Shown: positions 34,544 to 43,210 of the stretch, piece by piece
Layout of the letters: the number at the start of each line of letters is the position of its first letter
How positions within the stretch are numbered: position 1 is the first letter of the stretch
From: JAGBWK01 sp964462445
GTDB taxonomy: Bacteria; Bacteroidota; Bacteroidia; Bacteroidales; Muribaculaceae
Length of the DNA: 64,000 nt
Assembly (NCBI GenBank): GCA_964462445.1
Contig: CAYWXG010000001.1
Location: forward strand, 16,904-80,903
Direction: 5' to 3'
Position numbers and translations under genes: made by a program
The notes under the pieces: model-generated
Told to the model about the DNA's origin: nothing
The model's input: only the letters and a program-made list of their open reading frames with translations
Databases searched by the model: none

Positions 34544-35521
34544 TTAAAATGCAGAAGGCTTGAGTTGCAATCCGGTGCGCTCTGATAGCCCGAAAAGCAA
34601 ATTCATGTTGTGAACAGCTGTTCCCGACGCTCCTTTAAGCAAATTGTCGATTACCGAGGTGATGAGCAATTTCCCGTCAACCTTTTCCAAGTGAATGATA
34701 CACTTGTTGGTATTGACAACATCTTTCAAATCGGCCTGCTTATCGGTTATGAAGGTGAAAGAATGGTCCTCGTAGGCTTCTTCATAGAGGTTGCGAATTG
34801 TTTCGATATCCTCTTCGATGTCTAAGTAGACAATTGCCATAATTCCGCGAGAAAAACATCCGCGCACAGGTACAAAGTTGATTTCTGCATCAAAGTCGGG
34901 TTGTAATTCACGCATTGTCTGCTTGATTTCTCCGAGATGCTGATGACGGAACGGTTTGTATATCGACACGTTGTCATTGCGCCATGAGAAATGCGAGGTT
35001 GCCGAGGGTTTAACTCCGGCTCCGGTGCTTCCTGTGATTGCTGTAACGTGAATATCACTTTTGATAAGGTGGTTTTTGGCTAAGGGGAGCAATGCCAACT
35101 GAATGGCTGTCGCAAAGCATCCGGGATTGGCCACATGCTTTGCTCCGCGTACCATAGGCTTACGGTTCCATTCCGGCAAGCCATATACAAAATCATGCTC
35201 ATCTTCGCTATCTTTCAATCTGAAATCATTGCTCAAGTCGATGATTTTGACATCCTCAGGAATAGGATTTTCCTTTAAGAATGTGCGAGATTGACCGTGA
35301 GGAGTGCAGAAGAATACTACATCAACCTCGCTCCAATCTGTCGTATCGCTGAAGCGAAGTGAAGTCTCTCCAATCAATCCTTGGTGAATGTCGGTGACCG
35401 GATTTCCGGCATTGGAGGTAGAGTGAATCCACGATATCTCTACATCGGGGTGATTGAGTAGAAGACGTATTAACTCTCCTGCGGTGTAACCCGCGCCCCC
35501 TATTATACCTGCTTTTATCAT
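34544..35521 (-). CDS. argC: N-acetyl-gamma-glutamyl-phosphate reductase
   Basis: 325-residue ArgC, NADPH-dependent reduction of N-acyl-glutamyl phosphate. The nucleotide loop GGAGYTAGELIRLL is at residues 9-22 and the active-site cysteine is in ANPGCFATAIQLALLP, with the hallmark HVTAITGSTGAGVKPS. Eight bases separate it from argG. Some Bacteroides use N-succinyl rather than N-acetyl intermediates, so the acyl group here is open. Confidence 0.95.
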   Translation of the reverse strand: MIKAGIIGGAGYTAGELIRLLLNHPDVEISWIHSTSNAGNPVTDIHQGLIGETSLRFSDTTDWSEVDVVFFCTPHGQSRTFLKENPIPEDVKIIDLSNDFRLKDSEDEHDFVYGLPEWNRKPMVRGAKHVANPGCFATAIQLALLPLAKNHLIKSDIHVTAITGSTGAGVKPSATSHFSWRNDNVSIYKPFRHQHLGEIKQTMRELQPDFDAEINFVPVRGCFSRGIMAIVYLDIEEDIETIRNLYEEAYEDHSFTFITDKQADLKDVVNTNKCIIHLEKVDGKLLITSVIDNLLKGASGTAVHNMNLLFGLSERTGLQLKPSAF

Positions 35522-35529
35522 AGTGATGA

Positions 35530-36744
35530 TTATTTGTTATCGTCGCGACCGTTGCGCTTTTGAATATCGTGATATATCTTCATTTGGTTGCCGAGGATGC
35601 GAGTAAATCCTTTAATATCGTCGGCGGTCCATGCGCGAGAAAGCTCGCCATATTCCCCAAATGAAGTCTTCATGAGGTCAAATTTGCTGTCTACGCCTAC
35701 CAAGATGTAGCGATAGGGTTTTAACTCTACGATTACTCGTCCGGTTACGTTGCGTTGTGACTTTTCAAGGAATGCCTCTATGTCGCGCATTACGGGTTCG
35801 AGATATTGAGCTTCGTGGAGGAACATTCCGTACCATGTGCCCAATTGGTCTTTCCAATATTGCTGCCACTTGGTAAGGGTGTGTTTTTCGAGCATCTTAT
35901 GTGCTGCGATAATCAATAATGGTGCTCCTGCTTCAAAACCAACGCGTCCCTTGATACCGATGATTGTGTCACCGATGTGCATATCGCGACCGATAGCATA
36001 GGGGGCGGTTAGCTCTTCAAGTTTCTGAATTGCTGCGACTTTATCTTCATATTCCACACCATTGATTCCCGCAATTTCTCCATCTTTGAAGTCGATTGTC
36101 AAAGTAGTGTCGACAGTTGCTGTCATCTGGGTAGGATATGCTTCTTCCGGAAGTGTTTGGTCGGAATGAAGTGTCTCTTTCCCGCCTACTGATGTGCCCC
36201 ACAATCCTTTGTTGATTGAGTATTCCAATTTGGTGAAATCAGCTTCAAATCCATGTTCTTTCAAATAGTTGATTTCATATTCGCGAGTGAGGTTCATATC
36301 GCGAGTTGGAGTGATGATTTCAATTTCGGGAGCGAGTATTTGGAACGTGAGGTCGAAACGCACTTGGTCATTACCGGCGCTTGTCGAACCGTGGGCTACG
36401 CAATCTGCATTGATGCTCTTTGCATATTCGATAATTGCAATAGCTTGGAATATACGCTCTGATGACACTGAAATCGGGTAGGTGCCATTGCGAAGCACGT
36501 TGCCGAATATCATATATTTGATAGAGCGTTCGTAGTACTCTTTCGTCACATCAAGTGTTACGTGTTCAACTGCTCCAAGAGCCAATGCGCGACGTTCGAT
36601 TTCTTTGAGTTCTGACTCTGAAAATCCACCGGTATTGGCAATTGCGGTATAAACTTCATATCCACATTCTTCCGATAGGTATTTCACAGCATACGAGGTG
36701 TCCAAGCCTCCTGAAAATGCCAAAACTACCTTTTTCTTTTCCAT
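35530..36744 (-). CDS. argG: Argininosuccinate synthase
   Basis: 404-residue ArgG that joins citrulline and aspartate with ATP. The PP-loop AFSGGLDTSYAVKYL is at 9-23, and HGSTSAGNDQVRFDL and SINKGLWGTSVGG are family signatures. Next gene upstream is the GNAT protein, 87 bases away; argC follows after eight bases. Confidence 0.97.
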   Translation of the reverse strand: MEKKKVVLAFSGGLDTSYAVKYLSEECGYEVYTAIANTGGFSESELKEIERRALALGAVEHVTLDVTKEYYERSIKYMIFGNVLRNGTYPISVSSERIFQAIAIIEYAKSINADCVAHGSTSAGNDQVRFDLTFQILAPEIEIITPTRDMNLTREYEINYLKEHGFEADFTKLEYSINKGLWGTSVGGKETLHSDQTLPEEAYPTQMTATVDTTLTIDFKDGEIAGINGVEYEDKVAAIQKLEELTAPYAIGRDMHIGDTIIGIKGRVGFEAGAPLLIIAAHKMLEKHTLTKWQQYWKDQLGTWYGMFLHEAQYLEPVMRDIEAFLEKSQRNVTGRVIVELKPYRYILVGVDSKFDLMKTSFGEYGELSRAWTADDIKGFTRILGNQMKIYHDIQKRNGRDDNK

Positions 36745-36831
36745 ATCTTTGTTTGTTTTTTTTGATTCTATGTTGTGTTGCTTTGCTGATATCGTTCTGT
36801 TTTAATCGGGCTATCAGCAATGCAATGTGTT

Positions 36832-37428
36832 TTATTTCTCTTCTTCTGTGTTTGAATTGTTGGCCAATTCCGGGTGATATTTGGTCTCTGCCGGGTCAAA
36901 TAATAATCCGGTGCATAGACATTTATGCCCACCGTTGCGCTGAAGGATGTCGTAGTTGACACAACTTTCGCATCCGCGCCAGAATGCTTCGTCGGTGGTT
37001 AATTCATCAAATGTCACGGGGCGGTATCCCAATTCAAAATTCATCTTCATCACTGCGGCTCCCGTAGTCAATGAGAATATTTTGGCTTTAGGAAACATCT
37101 CGCGTGAGAGTTGGAAAATTCGTTGTTTGATGCGCTTGGCTACGCCGTGATTGCGAAACTCGTTGGCGACAATCAATCCTGAATTAGCTACAAATTGTTT
37201 GTTGCTCCAACATTCAATATAGCTAAATCCGGCAAATTTGTCTCCGCACAAGGCGATTACTGCCTTATTTTCAAGCATCTTTTGCTTTACATACTCGGGC
37301 GAACGCTTCGCGATACCCGTTCCACGCACTTTTGCTGCGCGGTTGATGGTGTCGAGGATTTCTTCTACATATTTCACATGTTCCTCGGTCGAAACTACTA
37401 CGTCAATCTTTGGTGAAGATTCTTCCAT
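36832..37428 (-). CDS. GNAT acetyltransferase of the arginine cluster (possible N-acylglutamate synthase)
   Basis: 198-residue GNAT enzyme. The acetyl-CoA binding motif is LIVANEFRNHGVAKRIKQR (RNHGVA) near 95-105. After the GNAT core comes a cysteine-rich tail (CESC and CLC around 150-175), unusual for GNATs and possibly metal-binding. The gene lies between argR and argG in one minus-strand cluster with its own promoter (37507-37538), and I see no argA-type gene in the cluster. That makes the first step of the arginine pathway an attractive but unproven role. Confidence 0.78.
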   Translation of the reverse strand: MEESSPKIDVVVSTEEHVKYVEEILDTINRAAKVRGTGIAKRSPEYVKQKMLENKAVIALCGDKFAGFSYIECWSNKQFVANSGLIVANEFRNHGVAKRIKQRIFQLSREMFPKAKIFSLTTGAAVMKMNFELGYRPVTFDELTTDEAFWRGCESCVNYDILQRNGGHKCLCTGLLFDPAETKYHPELANNSNTEEEK

Positions 37429-37506
37429 TTCGTTCTTTGTCTGCTTATTGACTCTTTTCGCTTGAGCCTATGTCCTATTAATTTATGATGTTAATAAAAA
37501 AGTATG

Positions 37507-37538
37507 CAAAATTACGCTTTTTTGACCGATTTTACAAC
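37507..37538 (-). promoter_or_regulatory. Promoter of GNAT-argG-argC
   Basis: On the minus strand GTTG (complement of 37535-37538), 20 bases, TAATTTTG (complement of 37507-37514), about 80 bases before the GNAT ATG. Same pattern as the pyrBI promoter. I could not find a clean ARG box. Confidence 0.6.
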
Positions 37539-37622
37539 TTTTTTCCATGATACTGCCAATATTTTCAATCTATTGAAGATTAAATAGGACTTTTCGGACA
37601 ATTTTTGACATTTATAGCTATA

Positions 37623-38135
37623 TCATTCAAAGTAGTGGCGACCTGCTTCCATCACTTCACGTGGCAAGAAACTACACATCAAATCATACAATGCTTTGCG
37701 TGAGGCCCCTTCCGCTATGATTGCAAACACGGTGTCTGCTCCCGGAATTGTACCCAAAATTAAAGGAGATGCCAATAAATCCAAATCGTAGGCCAGCCCG
37801 GAAGCGTATCCGTTGCGGGTCTTTATCACCATCATATTTCCCGACAAGGCTATTGAGGTGGCTGCGGGGTGAAGTGCCGATTGCAACGTCGGTAGCGGTT
37901 CGCTCTCCTCGGCTGTGCTTCTAAATGCGCTGTCGCCGGGCACTATGTAGCGATAGCCTCCCATGTCGTCGGCCACTTTTATCGTTCGTAATTTCTTCAA
38001 ATCGCGCGACAACGTCGCTTGTGTCACAATATAACCCCTTACCGCTAATTGTTTCAACAATTCATCTTGACAACTGATGTTGTTGTGCGATAATATCTCT
38101 AATATTATTGATAGTCGTGATGTTCTACTTCCCAT
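37623..38135 (-). CDS. argR: Arginine repressor ArgR
   Basis: 170-residue ArgR/AhrC. The N-terminal winged helix (about 1-75) recognises ARG boxes (VTQATLSRDLKKLRTIKV is the recognition region), and the C-terminal domain forms arginine-bound hexamers (GTIPGADTVFAI near 143). Directly upstream of the arginine genes it probably controls them. It is slightly longer than E. coli ArgR because of an N-terminal extension before the winged helix. Confidence 0.94.
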   Translation of the reverse strand: MGSRTSRLSIILEILSHNNISCQDELLKQLAVRGYIVTQATLSRDLKKLRTIKVADDMGGYRYIVPGDSAFRSTAEESEPLPTLQSALHPAATSIALSGNMMVIKTRNGYASGLAYDLDLLASPLILGTIPGADTVFAIIAEGASRKALYDLMCSFLPREVMEAGRHYFE

Positions 38136-38178
38136 TGTTTTCTGTGTTGGGGACTATAAATTTTTCCCTTAATTTTTA

Positions 38179-39918
38179 TTAGTCGTTGAATAGCAATTTG
38201 CGGTCGCGTACTATTGCCGGTTCTACAATATCTTCCGGTATGAATTTCCAGTTATCCATTTTTATTGCGTTGACTTCAGGATGTGATATTATATACTGCA
38301 TCAGGTAGTAGCGCAAATCTTTATCGGTTGAAGCGACGATTCGTTTCGATAATTCTTCCTTTGCAATTCCAGATCCTTCGGTCAATATATTGCCTCCTCC
38401 ATTACCTCGATATGAGTTAATTGCTACTTTATAGGTGGCATTAAAATCGAATGCGCAGCCATCGGCCATCGACAATATTGTAATCTTTTCACCTCGTGGT
38501 TTCGTCACATCAACGGTATACTTTATTCCGGCTGCTGAGTCGAAATTGTACGACGGATATTTGAATCCAACATGAGTCATATCTTCACCTTTGGCATCAT
38601 CGCGAAAGCGTAAAATATGGTCGTCGGACGATTGCATTGTGTTGGTCCATAAATCGTACGACATTTCAAGATAATCCTTTATTTCTTGTCCGCTTAGCGA
38701 CATTGTGTAGAGCATATTTTCATATTTGTAGAGATTGAACATATCGCTCACGTATATATCGCCACTGTCAATTGTTGCATCAAATGATAGTGGTGCGGCA
38801 AAAGAAATATCAGCTCCCGATATTGCCAATTGTAGGCTATGTATAAAATCTATAAACCTCGACGAACCGAAATAGGCATCGCGGGTGCTCATTGCTGTGT
38901 CGATATATCCGATGCGTTGCGATACGAACGCTTCAACTGCCATTCGTTGCTCGGCAAACTTTTCCATAAATTCTCTATTAGGGGCATGATTATCTACCTT
39001 GTCGAGTGCCGAATTGATTTCGGTAAGTCTAACCTCCCCGCTGTTATCGTCAATTTCGAATGTTGCAGTTACGGTGGCTACTCGGCGTGCATTGTTGCCC
39101 GGATTGACCACGACAACTTTTTCTCCGGCATCATTGGTTATTGTAGAGTTGAACAGCGAGTGGTCATGTCCCATCATGACGATGTCAAAACCCGGCACAT
39201 GTTTTGCTACAAGCAACGACCCGTTTTCTATCGTGTTGCCTGTTGTCTTTGTTGAATCTCTTCCGGAATGGAATAGCCCTACCGTTAAATCAGGGCATTC
39301 CACTTCTTTGATATGTTTCATCCATTTAGCTGCCGATGTTGTCATTTCTTCAAATCGCATTCCGCTCCATAAATTTTCCGGGAGCCAACCGGGTACTGCC
39401 GGTGTTATCAATCCGAGCACTGCGATACGAACACCACTACGCTCTATTATTGTGTAGGGTGGGAGATATGGCTCATTAGTTGATGTTGAAATAACGTTAG
39501 CCCCAAGTGTTGGTGACTTTTGTAGCGAAATCCAACGGTCATACACACTATACCCTGTTTCGATGTCGTGATTACCCACTGTGCATGCGTCATATTCCAT
39601 GAAATTCATCATTGCCGACGTGATATGAACAGAGACTGTGTCGATGAAATTGTAATAGTAGACTGTGGGTTGTCCTTGCAAAATATCTCCATTGTCAAGT
39701 AGCACCACATGCTCCTTCCCAACCTCTTTGCGAACGGAGTCTACATAACTATACACTCGTGCCAATGAGCCTCGTGATGGCGTACGATTTATAAAATCTT
39801 CCGGATAATAATTCCCGTGCACGTCGGATGTCTCAATGAGTTTGATTGTGACCTCGCGCGCACTATTAGTGAAGCATGCCATGCAGCATACTAATATTGC
39901 TATTGCTAACCGTTTCAT
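38179..39918 (-). CDS. UshA-like 5'-nucleotidase / 2',3'-cyclic phosphodiesterase
   Basis: 579-residue exported phosphoesterase. Signal peptide at 1-19, then the calcineurin-like metal site: IETSDVHGNYYPEDF, LDNGDILQGQP, VGNHDIE, LFHSGRD and MMGHDHS. The C-terminal 5'-nucleotidase domain carries NSYRGNGGGNILTEGSG. It would hydrolyse nucleotides in the periplasm. It is six bases after the small membrane protein gene, and appears to end the long minus-strand run from 55941. Confidence 0.92.
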   Translation of the reverse strand: MKRLAIAILVCCMACFTNSAREVTIKLIETSDVHGNYYPEDFINRTPSRGSLARVYSYVDSVRKEVGKEHVVLLDNGDILQGQPTVYYYNFIDTVSVHITSAMMNFMEYDACTVGNHDIETGYSVYDRWISLQKSPTLGANVISTSTNEPYLPPYTIIERSGVRIAVLGLITPAVPGWLPENLWSGMRFEEMTTSAAKWMKHIKEVECPDLTVGLFHSGRDSTKTTGNTIENGSLLVAKHVPGFDIVMMGHDHSLFNSTITNDAGEKVVVVNPGNNARRVATVTATFEIDDNSGEVRLTEINSALDKVDNHAPNREFMEKFAEQRMAVEAFVSQRIGYIDTAMSTRDAYFGSSRFIDFIHSLQLAISGADISFAAPLSFDATIDSGDIYVSDMFNLYKYENMLYTMSLSGQEIKDYLEMSYDLWTNTMQSSDDHILRFRDDAKGEDMTHVGFKYPSYNFDSAAGIKYTVDVTKPRGEKITILSMADGCAFDFNATYKVAINSYRGNGGGNILTEGSGIAKEELSKRIVASTDKDLRYYLMQYIISHPEVNAIKMDNWKFIPEDIVEPAIVRDRKLLFND

Positions 39919-39924
39919 TTATCC

Positions 39925-40188
39925 CTATAATGAACCTCTTAGAAGATAGACACCCAAAAGAAAAGCTATCAACATCACGATTGTGAACACCAATAATGCT
40001 GTGTTCTTCAATCTGTTGCTAAATAGCAACATTCCCATTAGCGCACCGAATGGCGCTATTAATGATGCTATCCACACCAATGCGGTAGACAACTGGCCGC
40101 GACCGGTTTGGGCTCGAAAATACTCTGCTCCATGGAGCGCAAATGCGAGTATACTGACAATTCCTGTTATTATAATTAATTCGTACAT
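39925..40188 (-). CDS. Small membrane protein, DUF1294-like
   Basis: 87 residues with three hydrophobic segments (about 3-16, 37-56, 66-83). The middle part, APFGALMGMLLFSNRLKNTALL, resembles DUF1294 membrane proteins, which share a GG-x-A-x-G pattern and a basic loop. It lies 30 bases after the tail-anchored protein and 6 before the nucleotidase gene, so probably in the same transcript. Function unknown. Confidence 0.6.
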   Translation of the reverse strand: MYELIIITGIVSILAFALHGAEYFRAQTGRGQLSTALVWIASLIAPFGALMGMLLFSNRLKNTALLVFTIVMLIAFLLGVYLLRGSL

Positions 40189-40218
40189 AGCCGAGTTTTT
40201 TATTAGTTAATTATGATT

Positions 40219-41340
40219 TTAGAAATGGATAGGAGTATTTGCTGCTAATGCTATAACTACATATGCCAATGCAACCGCTACAAGGAAGAGAAGTAAATAC
40301 AGCCACCACCATGAGCGTTTCTTTTCATGATATACAATTACGTAGTCATCTTCTATATCCTCTACAACCATTTCACAATCTGAATATTGTGGCTGTTGTG
40401 CTACGTCTTTAATTTGTATCTTTAACGTGCTACCCGCTGCCAAGTCGTCTGTGCCCAAATAAATGCAACCTGAAGCGTCGGTCAATCTTCCTATTCCGAC
40501 ATTTCCTCTCTGCATGATATTGACTGCTCGATTGCCGATTGGCTTCCCGTCGCAACCCACAAGTTGGATTTTAACGGTCCTATCAACAACAATTTCTTCC
40601 GGTTCGTCGTCCGGCGTTGGTGGTACAGTCGGTATTGTTGGAGTTGGGATAGTAGGAGTAGGGTATTGCGGTTGCTGAGCTACTGTCAGGTCAAAAGTAT
40701 ATACCATTTGTCCGGGTACTACTTTTAGTGTTAACATTTTAGTGTGTGATGGTACTTCAATCAAAAGTTCATCGCCGGGAACTAATTTACCGAAATATTT
40801 TTCCCCATTTTCGTCAAGTGTATGATTTAGGATAACTACTTTACGGTGAATCTTAATCGGAAGATTTACCATCGGATTCCCATTCTCAATGAAGCGGGCG
40901 GTGGTGTCTTGACTTCCTGCCGGTAACACCCATGTTATATCGGTAATAGGAGCTTGTGTCGGGAAGCTATATCCCCATGCAGTAAGCATCACATGGTATT
41001 TCCCATCGGGAGTTATAGTGTAATAAATACTCCACTCCGATGGTATTGAGTACACAGCTTGCTTCAATTTCTCGTTTGTTCCGAGCTTCTGCATACCTAT
41101 TCCCTTGATTCGCATAAACTCATTGACTACAGCCTGCTTGTCGTAGTTATCACCTTGAGAAAAACTACGCCATTCATATTCTTTGGGTAGTGTCCATTGT
41201 AAAATACCTCCAAAGCCTGCCTCCCATTTTGCAAATATTAATTCTTCAGGAGCCATTAGACGACTCATTGCGTCGTATACTTTGTCATACCCCTCTTTAA
41301 TCAACGGGCGTAGTTCATTATGGTGGAATTGTACTTTCAT
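40219..41340 (-). CDS. Unknown tail-anchored protein with Ig-like domain (SrfBC-like locus)
   Basis: 373 residues, no recognised family over the full length. Residues 1-135 are an alpha/beta region with no signal peptide; 135-240 and 255-330 look beta-rich, the latter like a carboxypeptidase-regulatory or Ig-like fold (VKIQLVGCDGKPIGNRAVNI). Between them is a Pro/Thr linker made of PTPTIPT repeats (about 230-245), encoded by a short DNA repeat near 40620-40680. A C-terminal hydrophobic helix (about 343-366) forms a tail anchor. Predicted topology is N-in, cytoplasmic bulk. Last of the nine-gene block. Confidence 0.68.
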   Translation of the reverse strand: MKVQFHHNELRPLIKEGYDKVYDAMSRLMAPEELIFAKWEAGFGGILQWTLPKEYEWRSFSQGDNYDKQAVVNEFMRIKGIGMQKLGTNEKLKQAVYSIPSEWSIYYTITPDGKYHVMLTAWGYSFPTQAPITDITWVLPAGSQDTTARFIENGNPMVNLPIKIHRKVVILNHTLDENGEKYFGKLVPGDELLIEVPSHTKMLTLKVVPGQMVYTFDLTVAQQPQYPTPTIPTPTIPTVPPTPDDEPEEIVVDRTVKIQLVGCDGKPIGNRAVNIMQRGNVGIGRLTDASGCIYLGTDDLAAGSTLKIQIKDVAQQPQYSDCEMVVEDIEDDYVIVYHEKKRSWWWLYLLLFLVAVALAYVVIALAANTPIHF

Positions 41341-41381
41341 CGTCGGTGATGTTTATTTGGTTGTTTCTATTTTTTAACTAT

Positions 41382-42269
41382 TTATTCTGCGCCATTGTCA
41401 GGCATCGATTCTGCAGATTCGGGGGATGGCGCTTTACCTAACATTGTTGCTATTTCGTTTCGTACTGTTTCTGTGAGGCTTCGTGGATTTTTATCCAATT
41501 CATCAACATATTTATCATAGAGTACCCCCAAATAGCGATATGATTTTATTTTACCTATCTTTGCCTCGCTTGAAGTGAGTACATTTTCAATTTCAATGGC
41601 GGAAATTTTATCCCCTTTTGGATTGTCGCGGAATTGTCCTACTGCTACATCGATATCTTGAATAATGCTTTCAAATGTTTCAACAGCTACGCGATAATTG
41701 CCTACTTTAATATACAAACTGTCAATCTGTGCTTGTTGCAAATGATTAAGGATTTTTTCTCCTTTGTCATACATGTCAATCAATTGATACTCAGTTGCCG
41801 AGACTAACTCCTTGCTATATTTCTTATTGTCGAATTCATTGCATTTCGCATAGTCGACAACTATTTTCAAGAAGGTGTTCAACGTGTCGGATTGCGCTTT
41901 TAGTGCCTTTGAATAAGGGCTTAGCTTCTCCAACGTTTTTGACTCTTTTGTCAACTTCTGAGTGTCAATATGGTCAAAGTCGGCATTGTCATCCAATGTT
42001 TGCACCTTAAAACCCTGTTCGGCATAAGGCATCACTATTTGAATCACGTTTTGCAATTCGTTGTATTCGCGTTCTTGAATTCCCGCGTTGACTTTAAGGG
42101 TTTCAACCTCTTTTTTTAGACTCTCAATTTCATTATTAGCACGAGCCAACGCAATCGAATCAAGCACATGTGTATCATCTGCCGATAATGATTCCTCGGC
42201 TGATACGTTCTGACCTATCGCTGTTATTGTCAGCAACAATATTGATATTTTAGCAAATAGCGTATTCAT
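41382..42269 (-). CDS. Exported coiled-coil protein (SrfBC-like locus)
   Basis: 295 residues, unassigned. A signal peptide (MNTLFAKISILLLTITAIGQNVSA) is followed by a coiled coil (about 40-75, EIESLKKEVETLKVNAGIQE) and mainly helical sequence to the end (LEKLSPYSKALKAQSDTL, VAVETFESIIQDID). The start at 42269 overlaps the previous stop by one base; an in-frame ATG at 42278 is an alternative. It would be periplasmic, possibly a lever or spacer. The C terminus is Pro/Ser/Glu rich. Confidence 0.7.
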   Translation of the reverse strand: MNTLFAKISILLLTITAIGQNVSAEESLSADDTHVLDSIALARANNEIESLKKEVETLKVNAGIQEREYNELQNVIQIVMPYAEQGFKVQTLDDNADFDHIDTQKLTKESKTLEKLSPYSKALKAQSDTLNTFLKIVVDYAKCNEFDNKKYSKELVSATEYQLIDMYDKGEKILNHLQQAQIDSLYIKVGNYRVAVETFESIIQDIDVAVGQFRDNPKGDKISAIEIENVLTSSEAKIGKIKSYRYLGVLYDKYVDELDKNPRSLTETVRNEIATMLGKAPSPESAESMPDNGAE

Positions 42270-43159
42270 TATTGACATTTTTTGTTGAGATAACTCATTC
42301 TGCCAAATATCTCATGTCCGGAGTAAAGATACTTTTCATAGGCCAAATTTACTCGTATATTCGATACTCGTATCGAAAGTTTAGCCTTCTCGTCATTTAT
42401 AAATGCATCGTCCCCATCTTTTGTCGGTTGCAATTGACTCAATGCAATATCGTAATATGAGCAGATTTCGTCGCCCAATTTGTTGTAGAAGGTCGAACGT
42501 GCAGTTTGTAGCTTACTTTCAGTGTTATATATCTCTTTAACCTTCGTTATGGTAGCCAATCGAGTTTGGAATATAGGATTTGAGATAAAATCATTCTTTT
42601 GGTTATTGATACGATCTTGATGCGATGACCATGATGCCCATGTGTCGGTCACGTTATTAAATCGGGGACTTAGAGCGAATGATCTATTATTGAAAGAGAC
42701 AATACGTTGATATAAAGAGTAGACATTGCTCACCTCCACAATCTGCGGCTTTTTGGCATACGATTTCTCATTCATTATGATGCTTTGCAATCCGGCATAA
42801 TTGTGCGCAAGTTTTTCATCATCGCAATTTGCACGTGCAAACTCGCGGTCCATCGCTGCAACACATTTCTTCGACGCGGTTTCATTAATTAGATTTCTTA
42901 GCGTTTTACTGTCGATCTCATCGATTACTCCGGCATTCTCACTTTGAGCTATCATTGTCAGTTGATGATTGTAGATCTCCTCGTCCCAATCGTTTAATTC
43001 GCTCCATTCCCTACTTATGTCACTTCGAAGTTGGTCATGATTGGTTGCCGACAATGCCGCAGTATTTACTACTACCTCTTGCTTTGTTACGAAGGTAAAT
43101 ATTCCGAATATGATTCCGGAAAACACTGCAAATATTAATATCTTCTTTATTATTTTCAT
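42269..43159 (-). CDS. N-terminally anchored helical protein (SrfBC-like locus)
   Basis: 296 residues, unassigned. One N-terminal membrane helix (MKIIKKILIFAVFSGIIFGIFTFV) is followed by an extended, mostly helical soluble region with two Trp-rich spots (REWSELNDWDEE, TWASWSSHQD) and cysteines (KKCV, NCDD, DEICSYY, NKKCQ). The positively charged start suggests the soluble part is periplasmic. It overlaps the downstream coiled-coil protein gene by one base, so the two are probably coupled. Confidence 0.7.
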   Translation of the reverse strand: MKIIKKILIFAVFSGIIFGIFTFVTKQEVVVNTAALSATNHDQLRSDISREWSELNDWDEEIYNHQLTMIAQSENAGVIDEIDSKTLRNLINETASKKCVAAMDREFARANCDDEKLAHNYAGLQSIIMNEKSYAKKPQIVEVSNVYSLYQRIVSFNNRSFALSPRFNNVTDTWASWSSHQDRINNQKNDFISNPIFQTRLATITKVKEIYNTESKLQTARSTFYNKLGDEICSYYDIALSQLQPTKDGDDAFINDEKAKLSIRVSNIRVNLAYEKYLYSGHEIFGRMSYLNKKCQ

Positions 43160-43210
43160 ATCTATGAACTGGATTGAGAGTATTATGTTTCGCTCAAATG
43201 CTCTATTTGA

